A stretch of DNA of 47,014 bases from Paracoccaceae bacterium (GTDB lineage: Bacteria > Pseudomonadota > Alphaproteobacteria > Rhodobacterales > Rhodobacteraceae), in NCBI GenBank assembly GCA_020846995.1, contig JADLCV010000002.1, positions 1 through 47,014 on the forward strand, in the 5' to 3' direction. The notes below the pieces were generated by a model. It made no database searches. It was not told the DNA's origin and was given only the letters and a program-made list of their open reading frames with translations. A program made the position numbers and the translations under genes. This document shows positions 25,144 to 32,881 of the stretch, piece by piece (within the stretch, counting starts at the first letter, position 1; each line of letters opens with the position of its first letter).

Positions 25144-26082
25144 ATGCGACGCAATCTGGGCGAGGGCGAATCGGCGGCCGAGCGTGACCTCGAGGCGGCC
25201 GCCCGGCGGGTGAGCGAGTGGCAGGGCCGCGCGCTCGCCTACGAGCCGGTTCCGGGCGGCATCTCGAACCCCAACTGGCGGGTCTTCGTCGAGGGCGACG
25301 GGCAGAGCTATTTCGTCAAGATCCCCGGCGCCGGTTCGGAGATGTTCATCGACCGCCGGGCCGCCAACGAGGCCGGCCGGCGGGCCCATGCGGCCGGGGT
25401 GGGGGCACCGATCCTCCACTTCTTCCCCGACAGCGGGGTCGAGATCAGCGCCTTCGTCGAGGGCCTGCGGACCTCGACCAACGCCGATTTCCTGAACGCC
25501 GAGGTGCGCGCCAACGCCACCGCCGCGCTCAGGGCCTTCAGCGAGGCCCCGGCGCTCACGCTCGTCAAGACGACCTTCGACATGATCGACGAGCATTTCG
25601 ACCAGGTGCTGGCGCTCGGCGGGGAATTCCCTGCCGATTTCGGCTGGATGAACGCCCGCTACCGCGAGGCGCGGGGGGCGATCGAGGCCGCCGGCCTCGA
25701 CCTTGCCCCCTGCATGAACGACACGCTCGCCGGCAACTTCCTGCTCGACGCCCGGGGTGGTGTGATGCTCGTCGATTTCGAATACGCCTCGACCAACGAC
25801 CGCGCCGCCGAACTGGCGCTCTGGTCCTGCGAGATGTGCTATCCGCCCGCGATCGAGGCCGAGGTGATCGCGGCCTACTACGGCCGCATCGACGCCGCAC
25901 TGACGGCGCGGGTCGCGCTCTTCAAGGCGCTCGTCGACCTCAAGTGGGCGACCTGGGCGATGGTCCAGAACCGCGTCTCGAAGCTCGACTTCGACTTCTA
26001 CAAGTATGGCGCCTGGAAGCACATGCGCGCCCGCTTCCTGATGCAGGATCCGCGCTGGCCGGAGTGGCTGCGGGCGGTCTGA
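25144..26082 (+). CDS. Choline/ethanolamine-kinase-like phosphotransferase 2
   Basis: A 312-residue kinase closer to bacterial choline/ethanolamine kinases (LicA-like) than its upstream neighbour. Motifs: PGGISNPNWRVFV near residue 38, SYFVKIPGAGSEMFIDR near 56 with the ATP-binding Lys, the catalytic loop CMNDTLAGNFLLD near 195 and the metal site MLVDFEYASTNDRAAELAL near 210. The usual His before Asn-Asp is Met here. The catalytic Asp and the later Asn are kept. Eleven bases separate it from the first kinase. Thiamine kinase and choline kinase share this fold, so a nitrogenous alcohol is a reasonable but unproven substrate. Last gene of the operon, convergent with ppx. Confidence 0.85.
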   Translation: MRRNLGEGESAAERDLEAAARRVSEWQGRALAYEPVPGGISNPNWRVFVEGDGQSYFVKIPGAGSEMFIDRRAANEAGRRAHAAGVGAPILHFFPDSGVEISAFVEGLRTSTNADFLNAEVRANATAALRAFSEAPALTLVKTTFDMIDEHFDQVLALGGEFPADFGWMNARYREARGAIEAAGLDLAPCMNDTLAGNFLLDARGGVMLVDFEYASTNDRAAELALWSCEMCYPPAIEAEVIAAYYGRIDAALTARVALFKALVDLKWATWAMVQNRVSKLDFDFYKYGAWKHMRARFLMQDPRWPEWLRAV

Positions 26083-26109
26083 CGCGAGGGCGGGCGGGGT
26101 GCCGCCGCC

Positions 26110-27231
26110 TCAGCCGCCCGCCGCGGTCAGGACGCCGTCGGCGGCCATCTGGATGTAGAGCAGCCCCTCGCGCAGGCCGCGGTCGGCGACCGACATGCGG
26201 TCGGTCGGCCAGAGCCGCAGCACCGCCTGCAGGATCGCCGCCCCCGACATGATCAGGGCGTGGCGGTCGCGGCCGATGCGGGGGTCGTCGCGCCGCCCCG
26301 CCGGGCCGAGGGCGAGATACTCCCGGATCACCTGCTCGATCTGGTCCGAGGTCATCACCAGCCCGTCGACGCGGGTGCGGTCGTAGCGGCGCAGCCCGAG
26401 GAAGGTCGCGGCGACGGTCGTGATCGTGCCCGAGGTGCCGATGATCTGGAAGCCCTCGCGCGGGACCACCCGCTGGCAGGGGGGGAAGTCGGCGAGCCGC
26501 TCCTCGAAATACCAGCTCATGAGGGCGAAGCGGGCGCCGTCGTCGTCGACGTCGGCAAACTGGTCGCGGAGCGTCTGCACGCCGAGCGGCACGCTGATCC
26601 AGTCGCGGACGCTGACGCCGCCGCCGTGGCCGCCGCCGGCCGGGGCGAAGCCCTTGCCGAGCGAGATCAGCGCCCGCGCCCGGCGCTCCCGCGGGACCCC
26701 CGCGAGGTCGATCCAGACCAGCTCGGTCGAGCCCCCGCCGATGTCGAGGACGAGAAGCTGGTCGGTCGCCCCCTGCACGAGGGGCGCGCAGGAGATGACG
26801 GCCAGCCGCGCCTCCTCCTCGGGCGGGATGATCTCGAGCGCGAGCCCGGTCTGGTCGTGGACCTCGCGGATGAAGTCGCGGGCGTTGCGCGCCCGCCGGC
26901 AGGCCTCGGTCGCGACCAGCCGCATGCGCTCGACGCCGTGCTCCTCGAGCTTGCGGTGGCAGACGCGCAGCGCCGCGACCGTCCGTGCCATCGCCTCGCG
27001 CGAGAGCCGGCCCGAGGCCTCGAGCCCCATGCCGAGGTGGACGGTCTTGGAGAAGCTGTCGACGACCTGGAACTCCGGCCCCCGCGGCCGCGCCACGAGC
27101 ATCCGGCAGGAATTGGTCCCGAGGTCCAGCGCCGCATAGAGCGCGGCGGGTTCGGGTCCGGGCGGGGTGCGCGGCGGCTCGACCGTCAGCTGCGGGAACG
27201 CGCTCGCACCCCGCGAACGCTCGGGCGTCAT
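26110..27231 (-). CDS. Ppx/GppA family exopolyphosphatase/pppGpp phosphatase
   Basis: A 373-residue member of the ASKHA-fold Ppx/GppA family, which hydrolyses inorganic polyphosphate and/or pppGpp. Motifs: YAALDLGTNSCRMLVARP near residue 32 (phosphate loop 1), ATEACRRARNARDFI near 112, the catalytic Glu in EIIPPEEEARLA near 133, LVLDIGGGSTELVWI near 158 (phosphate loop 2) and IIGTSGTITTVAA near 265. The short length without a C-terminal extension is the alphaproteobacterial form. The ATG at 27231 is preferred over upstream Mets because GGAGGG precedes it by a normal distance. Confidence 0.9.
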   Translation of the reverse strand: MTPERSRGASAFPQLTVEPPRTPPGPEPAALYAALDLGTNSCRMLVARPRGPEFQVVDSFSKTVHLGMGLEASGRLSREAMARTVAALRVCHRKLEEHGVERMRLVATEACRRARNARDFIREVHDQTGLALEIIPPEEEARLAVISCAPLVQGATDQLLVLDIGGGSTELVWIDLAGVPRERRARALISLGKGFAPAGGGHGGGVSVRDWISVPLGVQTLRDQFADVDDDGARFALMSWYFEERLADFPPCQRVVPREGFQIIGTSGTITTVAATFLGLRRYDRTRVDGLVMTSDQIEQVIREYLALGPAGRRDDPRIGRDRHALIMSGAAILQAVLRLWPTDRMSVADRGLREGLLYIQMAADGVLTAAGG

Positions 27232-27259
27232 GCGTCGCCCTCCAGGACTGGTTGGCGCC

Positions 27260-27288
27260 ACCATAGGAACGGGGCCCCCCCGCCGCAA
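27260..27288 (-). promoter_or_regulatory. Candidate promoter for the Ppx/GppA gene
   Basis: Minus-strand TTGCGG (27288-27283), 17 bases, TATGGT (27265-27260), about 30 bases before the ATG at 27231. The position supports the chosen start. Confidence 0.5.
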
Positions 27289-27657
27289 GGACCGCCGTCG
27301 CCGGCAGGGGCAGGCGCAGGCCCCGCGGCCGGGCGGGTGCGGCCGCCCGTCACACCCCCCGCGGCCCGCTCCGGGCGCGGCTCCGGCGCGGTCGCGGTCG
27401 GGCGGGACGGGGCCGGAAGGGCGTGCGGGGAGACGGGGCCCCGGGGGCCGCCGAGGGGGGGGCCGGGGGGGCAGGACGGGGGTCCGTGCCGCCCCTGCTG
27501 CCCCGCGGTCGTCATCGGGGGCCCCCCGGGGGCGCGGGACGGGCCCCGGGGCGGGGACGGGGAAGCGGTCGCAAAGCGGCCGGGGCGCGTCGCATTCGGG
27601 GTCAAGGCGCCCGCCCCGGCAGCGTAAGAGGGGCGCGGCGCGCGCGCGGAGAAGGCG
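27289..27657. other. Gene-free region with a G-run cluster
   Basis: Part of the 426-base gap between ppx and the virulence-factor gene. No protein-like frame is visible. At about 27427-27483 the plus strand carries six G-runs of three to eight bases separated by short spacers, a potential G-quadruplex, followed by C/G runs to 27570. A TAAGAG at 27625-27630 before the next gene may be a -10, but no good -35 matches it. Confidence 0.5.
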
Positions 27658-27954
27658 ATGGCCGAGGTCACGATCATCTACTGGCGCGACATCCCCGGCC
27701 AGGTCGTCGCCGGCAAGGGCCGGGGGGCGGTGCGGGCGGCCCGTCCCGAACGCTTCGAGAAGGCGATCGACCGGGCGGCGATGCGGGCGGGGGCGAGCGA
27801 GAGCGACGCCTACCTGGCCGAATGGCGCAAGGGGACACCGGCGGAGGTCGCGGGCGAGCCGGCGGCGGCCGCCGCCGCCGAGGCGGAGCGGATCGCGGCC
27901 GAATACGATGCCGGGCGGCTGGCGCGGCTGGTCGAGAACCAGGGGCGGGCGTGA
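27658..27954 (+). CDS. Conserved virulence factor family protein (PF13769-like)
   Basis: A 98-residue protein beginning MAEVTIIYWRDIPGQVVAGKGRGAVRA, the hallmark of the small virulence-factor C-terminal domain family. The family name is historical and no molecular function is established. The N-terminal half is conserved-looking. The tail is an Ala/Glu-rich helix. The stop overlaps the GTG of the MetF-like gene by three bases. In Rhodobacterales this gene regularly precedes the same two folate enzymes, which suggests a role in one-carbon metabolism. Confidence 0.8.
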   Translation: MAEVTIIYWRDIPGQVVAGKGRGAVRAARPERFEKAIDRAAMRAGASESDAYLAEWRKGTPAEVAGEPAAAAAAEAERIAAEYDAGRLARLVENQGRA

Positions 27955-28886
27955 CGCCCGAGCGGGCGAGGGAGACCCAGATGGTCCTGCCGGGCATGGG
28001 ATCGCGGGCGGCGGCGCCGTCCGGGGGCGAGGCGATCGCGGCCTTCCTCGACGGCTTCTCGATCGAGGTCATCCCCCGCACCGCCGCCCGCGTCGAGGAC
28101 TTCCGCCCCTTGCTGCCGGCGGGCACGCGGGTCTACATCGCCCATGTCGCCGGCACCGACATCCTCGACATGGTGGCGACAGCACGACGGCTGCGCGGGG
28201 AGGGGTTCGAGCCGATGCCGCATCTGCCGGCCCGCGCCATCGCCGACCGCGCCATGCTGGCGGACTGGCTCGCCCGCTACCGGGGCGAGGCCGGCGTACG
28301 CGAGGCCCTCGTCATCGGCGGCGGCCACGGCCGCCCGGCGGGGGAGTTCGCGGCCACCATGGATGTCCTTGCCACGGGCCTGCTCGACGGCTTCCGCCGC
28401 CTTCACGTCGCCGGCCACCCCGAGGGCAGCCGCGACGTCGATCCCGGCGGCGGCGAGGCCGCCGCCATGGCCGCGCTGGTCGAGAAGCAGGAGTTCGCCC
28501 GCGCCCGCGGCATCGCCATGGCCATCGTCACCCAGTTCGTCTTCGATCCCGCGCCGGTCCTCGCCTGGTGCGGGCGGCTCGCGGCGGCCGGCATCGCGCT
28601 GCCCGTCCACCTCGGCGTCGCCGGGCCGGCCAAGCTCCAGACGCTGCTCAAGTATGCCATCGCCTGCGGCATCGGCCCCTCGCTCCGGGTCCTCGAGCGG
28701 CGGGCCCGCGACGTCACCCGCCTCCTGCGTCCCTTCGAGCCGACCGAGATCGTCGCGACGCTGGCCGCCCGGGCGGCAAGCGATCCCCACCTGCCCCTCG
28801 CCGCCCTCCACCTCTTCCCGCTCGGCGGGATCGCGGCGGCGGCGGCCTGGACCCAAGCCCACGGCCAGATCCCGGCCCCAACCTGA
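27951..28886 (+). CDS. MetF-like methylenetetrahydrofolate reductase family protein
   Basis: A 311-residue TIM-barrel protein related to methylenetetrahydrofolate reductase, which reduces methylene-THF to methyl-THF. Visible blocks: FLDGFSIEVIPRTAARVEDFR at the N-terminus, VATARRLRGEGFEPMPHLPARAI near residue 80 (family: methylene-THF/FAD region), REALVIGGGHGRPAGEF near 120, HVAGHPEGSRDV near 155 and FVFDPAPVLAWC near 195. The GTG at 27951 overlaps the upstream stop. It is followed by an MtrH-like methyltransferase, so methyl-THF made here may pass to or come from a corrinoid protein. No corrinoid protein is encoded nearby. Confidence 0.85.
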   Translation: MTPERARETQMVLPGMGSRAAAPSGGEAIAAFLDGFSIEVIPRTAARVEDFRPLLPAGTRVYIAHVAGTDILDMVATARRLRGEGFEPMPHLPARAIADRAMLADWLARYRGEAGVREALVIGGGHGRPAGEFAATMDVLATGLLDGFRRLHVAGHPEGSRDVDPGGGEAAAMAALVEKQEFARARGIAMAIVTQFVFDPAPVLAWCGRLAAAGIALPVHLGVAGPAKLQTLLKYAIACGIGPSLRVLERRARDVTRLLRPFEPTEIVATLAARAASDPHLPLAALHLFPLGGIAAAAAWTQAHGQIPAPT

Positions 28887-28899
28887 AGCGAGGAAGAAG

Positions 28900-29997
28900 A
28901 TGGTGCGGACCGTCCTGGAATCGAAGACGCGGACCGTGGTGATCGGCTTCGAGGCGCCCTTCTGCGTCATCGGCGAGCGCATCAACCCCACCGGCCGCAA
29001 GAAGCTCGCGGCCGAACTCGAGGCCGGCGACTTCGCCACCGTCGAGCGCGACGCCCGCGAGCAGGTGGCCTGCGGGGCGGCGGTGCTCGATGTCAACGCG
29101 GGCGTCGTCTACAACTCCAACCCCGACCCCAACCAGACCGAGCCGGCGCTGATGCGCCAGCTCGTGACCCTCGTCCAGGGGCTCGTCGACGTGCCCCTGT
29201 GCATCGATTCCTCGGTGCCCGGCGCGCTCGAGGCCGGGCTCGAGGCGGCCGAGGGCCGGCCGCTCCTCAACTCGGTCACGGGCGAGGACGAGCGGCTCGA
29301 GCGGGTGCTGCCGCTGGCGGCGAAATACAAGGTGCCGGTGGTCGCGATCTCGAACGACGACAGCGGCATCTCCGAGGACCCCGACGTCCGCTTCCTGGTC
29401 GCGAAGAAGATCGTCGAGCGCGCCGCCGACCACGGCATCCCCGCCCATGACGTCGTCGTCGACCCCCTCGTGATGCCGGTCGGCGCGCTGGCGACGGCCG
29501 GCCGGCAGGTCTTCGCGCTCGTCCGCCGCCTTCGCGACGAGCTTGGCGTCAACACCACCTGCGGCGCCTCCAACGTCTCCTTCGGGCTCCCGAACCGGCA
29601 CGGGATCAACGCCGCCTTCCTGCCCATGGCGATCGAGGCCGGCATGACCAGCGCCATCATGAACCCCGTGCGCCCGGGCGAGATGGAGGCGGTCAAGGCC
29701 GCCAACATGCTGATGGGGCGCGACGCCAACGGCGCCGAATGGATCCGCTTCGCCCGCGTCCTCGAGGCCGTGGCCGCGGGCCGCCCCTTCGCCGAGGCCG
29801 CGGCCGAGGCCGCCGCCCCGCGCCCCCGCCGCGAGGGCGGCGGGCGGCGCCGCGGCAGACGGGCCGCGCGCCCCCCGGCCCGCCGCGCGGGCTGCGGCGC
29901 GGGGCGGCGGGCCGGCCGGGCTTGCGCCAGATCAATTGACCTCGCCGCCCGGGGGCGTATCGTCGCGGCCCGGGGCGGGGTCCGCCCCGGACCGTGA
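28900..29997 (+). CDS. Methyltetrahydrofolate:corrinoid methyltransferase (pterin-binding, MtrH/MtgA-like)
   Basis: A 365-residue protein with a pterin-binding TIM-barrel domain, related to dihydropteroate synthase and AcsE/MtgA-type methyltransferases. Motifs: FCVIGERINPTGRKKLAAEL near residue 21, LDVNAGVVYNSNPDPN near 64, PLCIDSSVPGALEAGL near 98, LLNSVTGEDERLERVLPLA near 120 and TTCGASNVSFGLPNRHGINAAF near 210. After about residue 318 the sequence becomes a low-complexity Arg/Gly/Ala tail that runs on through the promoter of the next gene. The tail may result from loss of an earlier stop. The catalytic domain is complete. It forms an operon with the two preceding genes. Confidence 0.87.
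   Translation: MVRTVLESKTRTVVIGFEAPFCVIGERINPTGRKKLAAELEAGDFATVERDAREQVACGAAVLDVNAGVVYNSNPDPNQTEPALMRQLVTLVQGLVDVPLCIDSSVPGALEAGLEAAEGRPLLNSVTGEDERLERVLPLAAKYKVPVVAISNDDSGISEDPDVRFLVAKKIVERAADHGIPAHDVVVDPLVMPVGALATAGRQVFALVRRLRDELGVNTTCGASNVSFGLPNRHGINAAFLPMAIEAGMTSAIMNPVRPGEMEAVKAANMLMGRDANGAEWIRFARVLEAVAAGRPFAEAAAEAAAPRPRREGGGRRRGRRAARPPARRAGCGAGRRAGRACARSIDLAARGRIVAARGGVRPGP
29936..29963 (+). promoter_or_regulatory. Candidate promoter for the universal stress protein gene
   Basis: TTGACC (29936-29941), 16 bases, TATCGT (29958-29963). It lies inside the 3' end of the upstream reading frame and about 65 bases before the ATG at 30029. It is one of the better matches to a housekeeping promoter in the window. 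Confidence 0.5.
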
Positions 29998-30028
29998 CGG
30001 CTGATCCAGGCGAAGGGGGAACAAGGCC

Positions 30029-30439
30029 ATGTACAAGTCGATTCTGGTCGGGGTGGACATCGGCCACATGGACCTTGCCCGCACCCTCGTCACGCGGGCG
30101 CGCGCGCTCTGCGAGCCGGGGGGACGGATCTTCCTTGTCTACGTCCTCGAGGACATCCCCGCCTACATCGCCGCCGAGATCCCGCGCGAGACGCTCGACA
30201 CCCGCCGCAACGACGCGCACTTCGACCTCAAGACGCTCGCCACCGAGATGGGCGGGGGGTTCGAGACCGAGGTGCGCTCGGGTGCGGCGGCGGCCGGCAT
30301 CCTCGATGCCGCCGAGGAGCACGAGGTCGAGCTCATCATGCTCGCCTCGCACCGGCCCGACCTGCGCGACTACTTCATCGGCTCGACGGCCAGCCGTGTC
30401 GTCCGCCATGCCCAGTGCTCGGTCCTGATCGCGCGCTGA
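30029..30439 (+). CDS. Universal stress protein (UspA family)
   Basis: A 136-residue single-domain UspA protein. It starts MYKSILVGVDIGHMDLARTLV and ends IMLASHRPDLRDYFIGSTASRVVRHAQCSVLIAR. The glycine-rich ATP-binding consensus G-2x-G-9x-G(S/T) is only partly kept: the ASHRPDLRDYFIGSTASRVV segment has a single Gly before Ser-Thr, so nucleotide binding is uncertain. It follows the one-carbon operon with its own candidate promoter. In related genomes Usp genes often accompany the folate/corrinoid cluster. Confidence 0.9.
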   Translation: MYKSILVGVDIGHMDLARTLVTRARALCEPGGRIFLVYVLEDIPAYIAAEIPRETLDTRRNDAHFDLKTLATEMGGGFETEVRSGAAAAGILDAAEEHEVELIMLASHRPDLRDYFIGSTASRVVRHAQCSVLIAR

Positions 30440-30453
30440 GGGGCAGGGGGCGC

Positions 30454-30482
30454 TTTCCTTCGCGCGGCCTTTCGGCTAACCC
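30454..30482 (+). promoter_or_regulatory. Candidate promoter for the lipoprotein gene
   Basis: TTTCCT (30454-30459), 17 bases, TAACCC (30477-30482), about 44 bases upstream of the ATG at 30526. Confidence 0.35.
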
Positions 30483-30525
30483 CGGGCGCGGCGGCACAGG
30501 GCGCCGCCCTGCGGGGGGATCACCG

Positions 30526-31011
30526 ATGCGGATGCCGCTTCTCGCCGCGCTGGCGGCGCTGAGCCTCGTCGGCGCCTGCGGGACGATGCGCGAATCGCGG
30601 CTGAACCCGGTCAACTGGTTCCGCGCGAGCGAGGCGCGCGCCCCGACGCTCGCCCCCGAGGAAGGCTACGGGCCGACCTTCGTCGACAACCGCCCGTTCG
30701 TCGAGCAGGTGACGCTGCTCGAGATCGAGGCGATCCCCGGGGGGGCGATCCTGCGGGCGGCCGGCCTGCCGCCGACCCAGGGCTGGTGGGATGCCGAACT
30801 CGTCACCCTCGAGGATGCCGGGGGCGCCCCGGCGGAGGCGGGCGTGCTTGCCTTTCGCTTCCTCCTTGCCGCCCCCCGCAGCCCCCAGCCCGCCTCGACC
30901 CCGGTCTCGCGCGAGGTGACGGTCGCGACCTTCCTGTCCGACATCCGCCTGCGCGACGTCCGCCAGATCATCGTCCGCGGCCGCCTGAACGAGCGCGTCA
31001 TCCGCCGCTGA
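30526..31011 (+). CDS. Predicted lipoprotein, unknown function
   Basis: A 161-residue protein with a lipoprotein signal: MRMPLLAALAALSLVGAC, lipobox LVGAC with Cys18. After the Cys comes GTMRESRLNPVNWF, which I recognise as a recurrent start of small Rhodobacterales outer-membrane lipoproteins, then a compact beta-rich domain (VDNRPFVEQVTLLEIEAIPGGAILRAAGLPPTQGWWDAEL). The ATG at 30526 follows the GGGGGG at 30513-30518. The 3' end overlaps the convergent rnd gene by 14 bases. Function unknown. Confidence 0.8.
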   Translation: MRMPLLAALAALSLVGACGTMRESRLNPVNWFRASEARAPTLAPEEGYGPTFVDNRPFVEQVTLLEIEAIPGGAILRAAGLPPTQGWWDAELVTLEDAGGAPAEAGVLAFRFLLAAPRSPQPASTPVSREVTVATFLSDIRLRDVRQIIVRGRLNERVIRR

Positions 31012-32212
31012 CGCCGCCGCCCGTAGCCGCGGCGGGGGGGCCCAGCGCCACCACGCGGACGCTGCCGCCGGCGGCCGAGAGCGCGACCTCGCCCGCGCAG
31101 AGGCGGAGCGCCTCCGCGCCGAAGACCTCGCCCCGCCAGCCGCGAAGCGCGGTCGTGTCGCGCTCGCCGGCGGCGATCGCGTCGAGTTCGGCGCTCGAGG
31201 CGATCAGCCGCGGCGCCACCCCCGCGGCCTCGGCCTTGGCCTTGAGGAGCACCCGCAGGAGGTCGGCGAGGGCGCCGCCGGCACCGTTCGCGCCCCCCGC
31301 CCCGCCGCCGTCCGGGGCGCTCGGCAGGGCCTCGGCCGGCAGGGCGAGGGCCGCGCGCACCGCCGCCATGATCCCCTCGGCGATCTCGCCCCGCCGCGCC
31401 TCGCGCTGGAGGAGGCGCGAGCGGCCGAGATCCTCGACCGTCACCGGCCGGGTCGAGGCGAGTTCGAGCAGGACCTCGTCCTTGAAGACGCGCGAGCGCG
31501 GGATGTCGCGGGCCTGGGCGTGGCGCTCGCGGAAGGCCGCGAGCTCGCGCACGACGGCGAGGAAGCGGGGCGAGCCCGAGCGCGTCCGCACCCGCTCCCA
31601 GGCGCGGTCGGGGTCGGTCGCGTAAGTCGCGGGATCGGTCAGCCCGGCCAGTTCGTCCTCGACCCAGTCGCGCCGGCCGCGACGGTCGAGATCGGCCGCG
31701 AGATGCTCGTAGATCCGGCGCAGATGGGTGACGTCGGCCAGGGCATAGGTCATCTGCGCCTCCGACAGCGGCCGCTGCGACCAGTCGGTGAAGCGCGAGG
31801 TCTTGTCGAGGCTCGCCCGCGCGATCCTGCGCACGAGGGTCTCGTAACCCGCCTGCTCGCCGAAGCCGCAGACCATGGCCGCGACCTGGGTGTCGAACAG
31901 GGGTTCGGGAAAGAGGCCGGCGTCGTGGAAGAAGATCTCGAGGTCCTGGCGGGCGGCGTGGAAGACCTTGACCGTGTCGCGGTGGCGGAAGAGGTCGTAG
32001 AGCGGCTCGAGCGACAGCCCCGCGGCGAGGGGGTCGATCAGCACGGCCGCGCCTTCGGCCCCCGGCAGCGCCATCTGCACGAGGCAGAGGCGCGACCAGT
32101 AGGTGCGTTCGCGCAGGAACTCGGTGTCGAGGGTGACATAGGGGGCCGCACGCCCCTCGGCGCAGAGGCGGGCGAGGCGGTCGGTGTCGGTGATCGGCGT
32201 GATGGCGGCCAT
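30998..32212 (-). CDS. rnd: Ribonuclease D
   Basis: A 404-residue 3'-5' exoribonuclease that trims tRNA and other stable RNA precursors. DEDDy catalytic residues: VTLDTEFLRERTYW near residue 26, KVFHAARQDLEIFF near 83, DTQVAAM, and MTYALADVTHL near 157-167 (Tyr-x3-Asp). The HRDC region follows (FLAVVRELAAFRERHAQARDIPRSRVFKDE near 225), then a Gly/Ala-rich linker DGGGAGGANGAGGALADLL near 310 and a second helical domain. The ATG at 32212 is chosen over an upstream GTG-like extension because it begins with the usual MAAITPI. It is downstream of purM-purN with a possible internal promoter. Confidence 0.93.
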   Translation of the reverse strand: MAAITPITDTDRLARLCAEGRAAPYVTLDTEFLRERTYWSRLCLVQMALPGAEGAAVLIDPLAAGLSLEPLYDLFRHRDTVKVFHAARQDLEIFFHDAGLFPEPLFDTQVAAMVCGFGEQAGYETLVRRIARASLDKTSRFTDWSQRPLSEAQMTYALADVTHLRRIYEHLAADLDRRGRRDWVEDELAGLTDPATYATDPDRAWERVRTRSGSPRFLAVVRELAAFRERHAQARDIPRSRVFKDEVLLELASTRPVTVEDLGRSRLLQREARRGEIAEGIMAAVRAALALPAEALPSAPDGGGAGGANGAGGALADLLRVLLKAKAEAAGVAPRLIASSAELDAIAAGERDTTALRGWRGEVFGAEALRLCAGEVALSAAGGSVRVVALGPPAAATGGGVSGG

Positions 32213-32240
32213 TGCGCCCCGGGGGATGGAAGGCCCGCCA

Positions 32241-32269
32241 CCCTTAGGCAAGCCGGCGGGGAAAGGAAA
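32241..32269 (-). promoter_or_regulatory. Candidate promoter for rnd
   Basis: Minus-strand TTTCCT (32269-32264), 17 bases, TAAGGG (32246-32241), in the 78-base gap between purN and rnd. It would give rnd expression independent of purM. Confidence 0.35.
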
Positions 32270-32290
32270 GCCTCGCCCGCCGGCGCCCGC

Positions 32291-32881
32291 TCAGGGCAGG
32301 TCGAGCCGGCCCCGCTCGCCGGCGGCGAAGCGGCGGAGGACGGCGGGGTAAAGGACGTGCTCCATCGCCTGCACGCGGGCGGCGAGGCGCGCGACCGTGT
32401 CCCCGGCGAGGACGGGCACCCGCCCCTGGCCGAGGATCGGGCCCGAGTCGAGGGCCCGGGTGACCTCGTGCACGGTGCAGCCAGCGACGGCGTCGCCCGC
32501 GGCCAGGGCACGGGCATGGGTGTCGAGGCCGGGGTATCGCGGCAGGAGCGAGGGGTGGATGTTGAGGATGCGGCCGGCGAAGCGGTCGACGAACTCCCCC
32601 GTCAGGATGCGCATGAAGCCCGCGAGGCAGAGGAGGTCGGCCCCCGCGGCCGCGATCGGAAGGGCGAGCGCGGCCTCGAAGGCCGCGCGGTCGGGCCCGA
32701 AGGGGCGATGGTCGACAAGCGCCGTGGCGACCCCCAGGGCCGCCGCCCGCGCCAGTCCCCCCGCCCCGGGCCGGTTGGCAAGGACGAGGACGGGGCGGGC
32801 GGGATGGTCGGCCGTCATCGAGGCGACGAGCGCGGCCATGTTCGACCCCGCCCCCGAGATCAGGATCGCGACCCGCCTCAC
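32291..32881 (-). CDS. purN: Phosphoribosylglycinamide formyltransferase
   Basis: 10-formyl-THF-dependent GAR transformylase, third step of purine synthesis. It has 196 residues. Motifs: [14 protein letters not shown] near residue 6 (phosphate-binding loop), [14 protein letters not shown] near 32, [13 protein letters not shown] near 88, [20 protein letters not shown] near 106 with the catalytic Asn and His, and [19 protein letters not shown] near 133 ending with the catalytic-loop Asp. Its start overlaps the purM stop by four bases, the usual purM-purN coupling. Confidence 0.96.
   Translation of the reverse strand: MRRVAILISGAGSNMAALVASMTADHPARPVLVLANRPGAGGLARAAALGVATALVDHRPFGPDRAAFEAALALPIAAAGADLLCLAGFMRILTGEFVDRFAGRILNIHPSLLPRYPGLDTHARALAAGDAVAGCTVHEVTRALDSGPILGQGRVPVLAGDTVARLAARVQAMEHVLYPAVLRRFAAGERGRLDLP

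Noticed and set aside
27601-27630. Promoter for the virulence-factor gene using TAAGAG at 27625
   Set aside because: No acceptable -35 at 16-18 bases upstream (TCAAGG only), so it is not listed as a feature.
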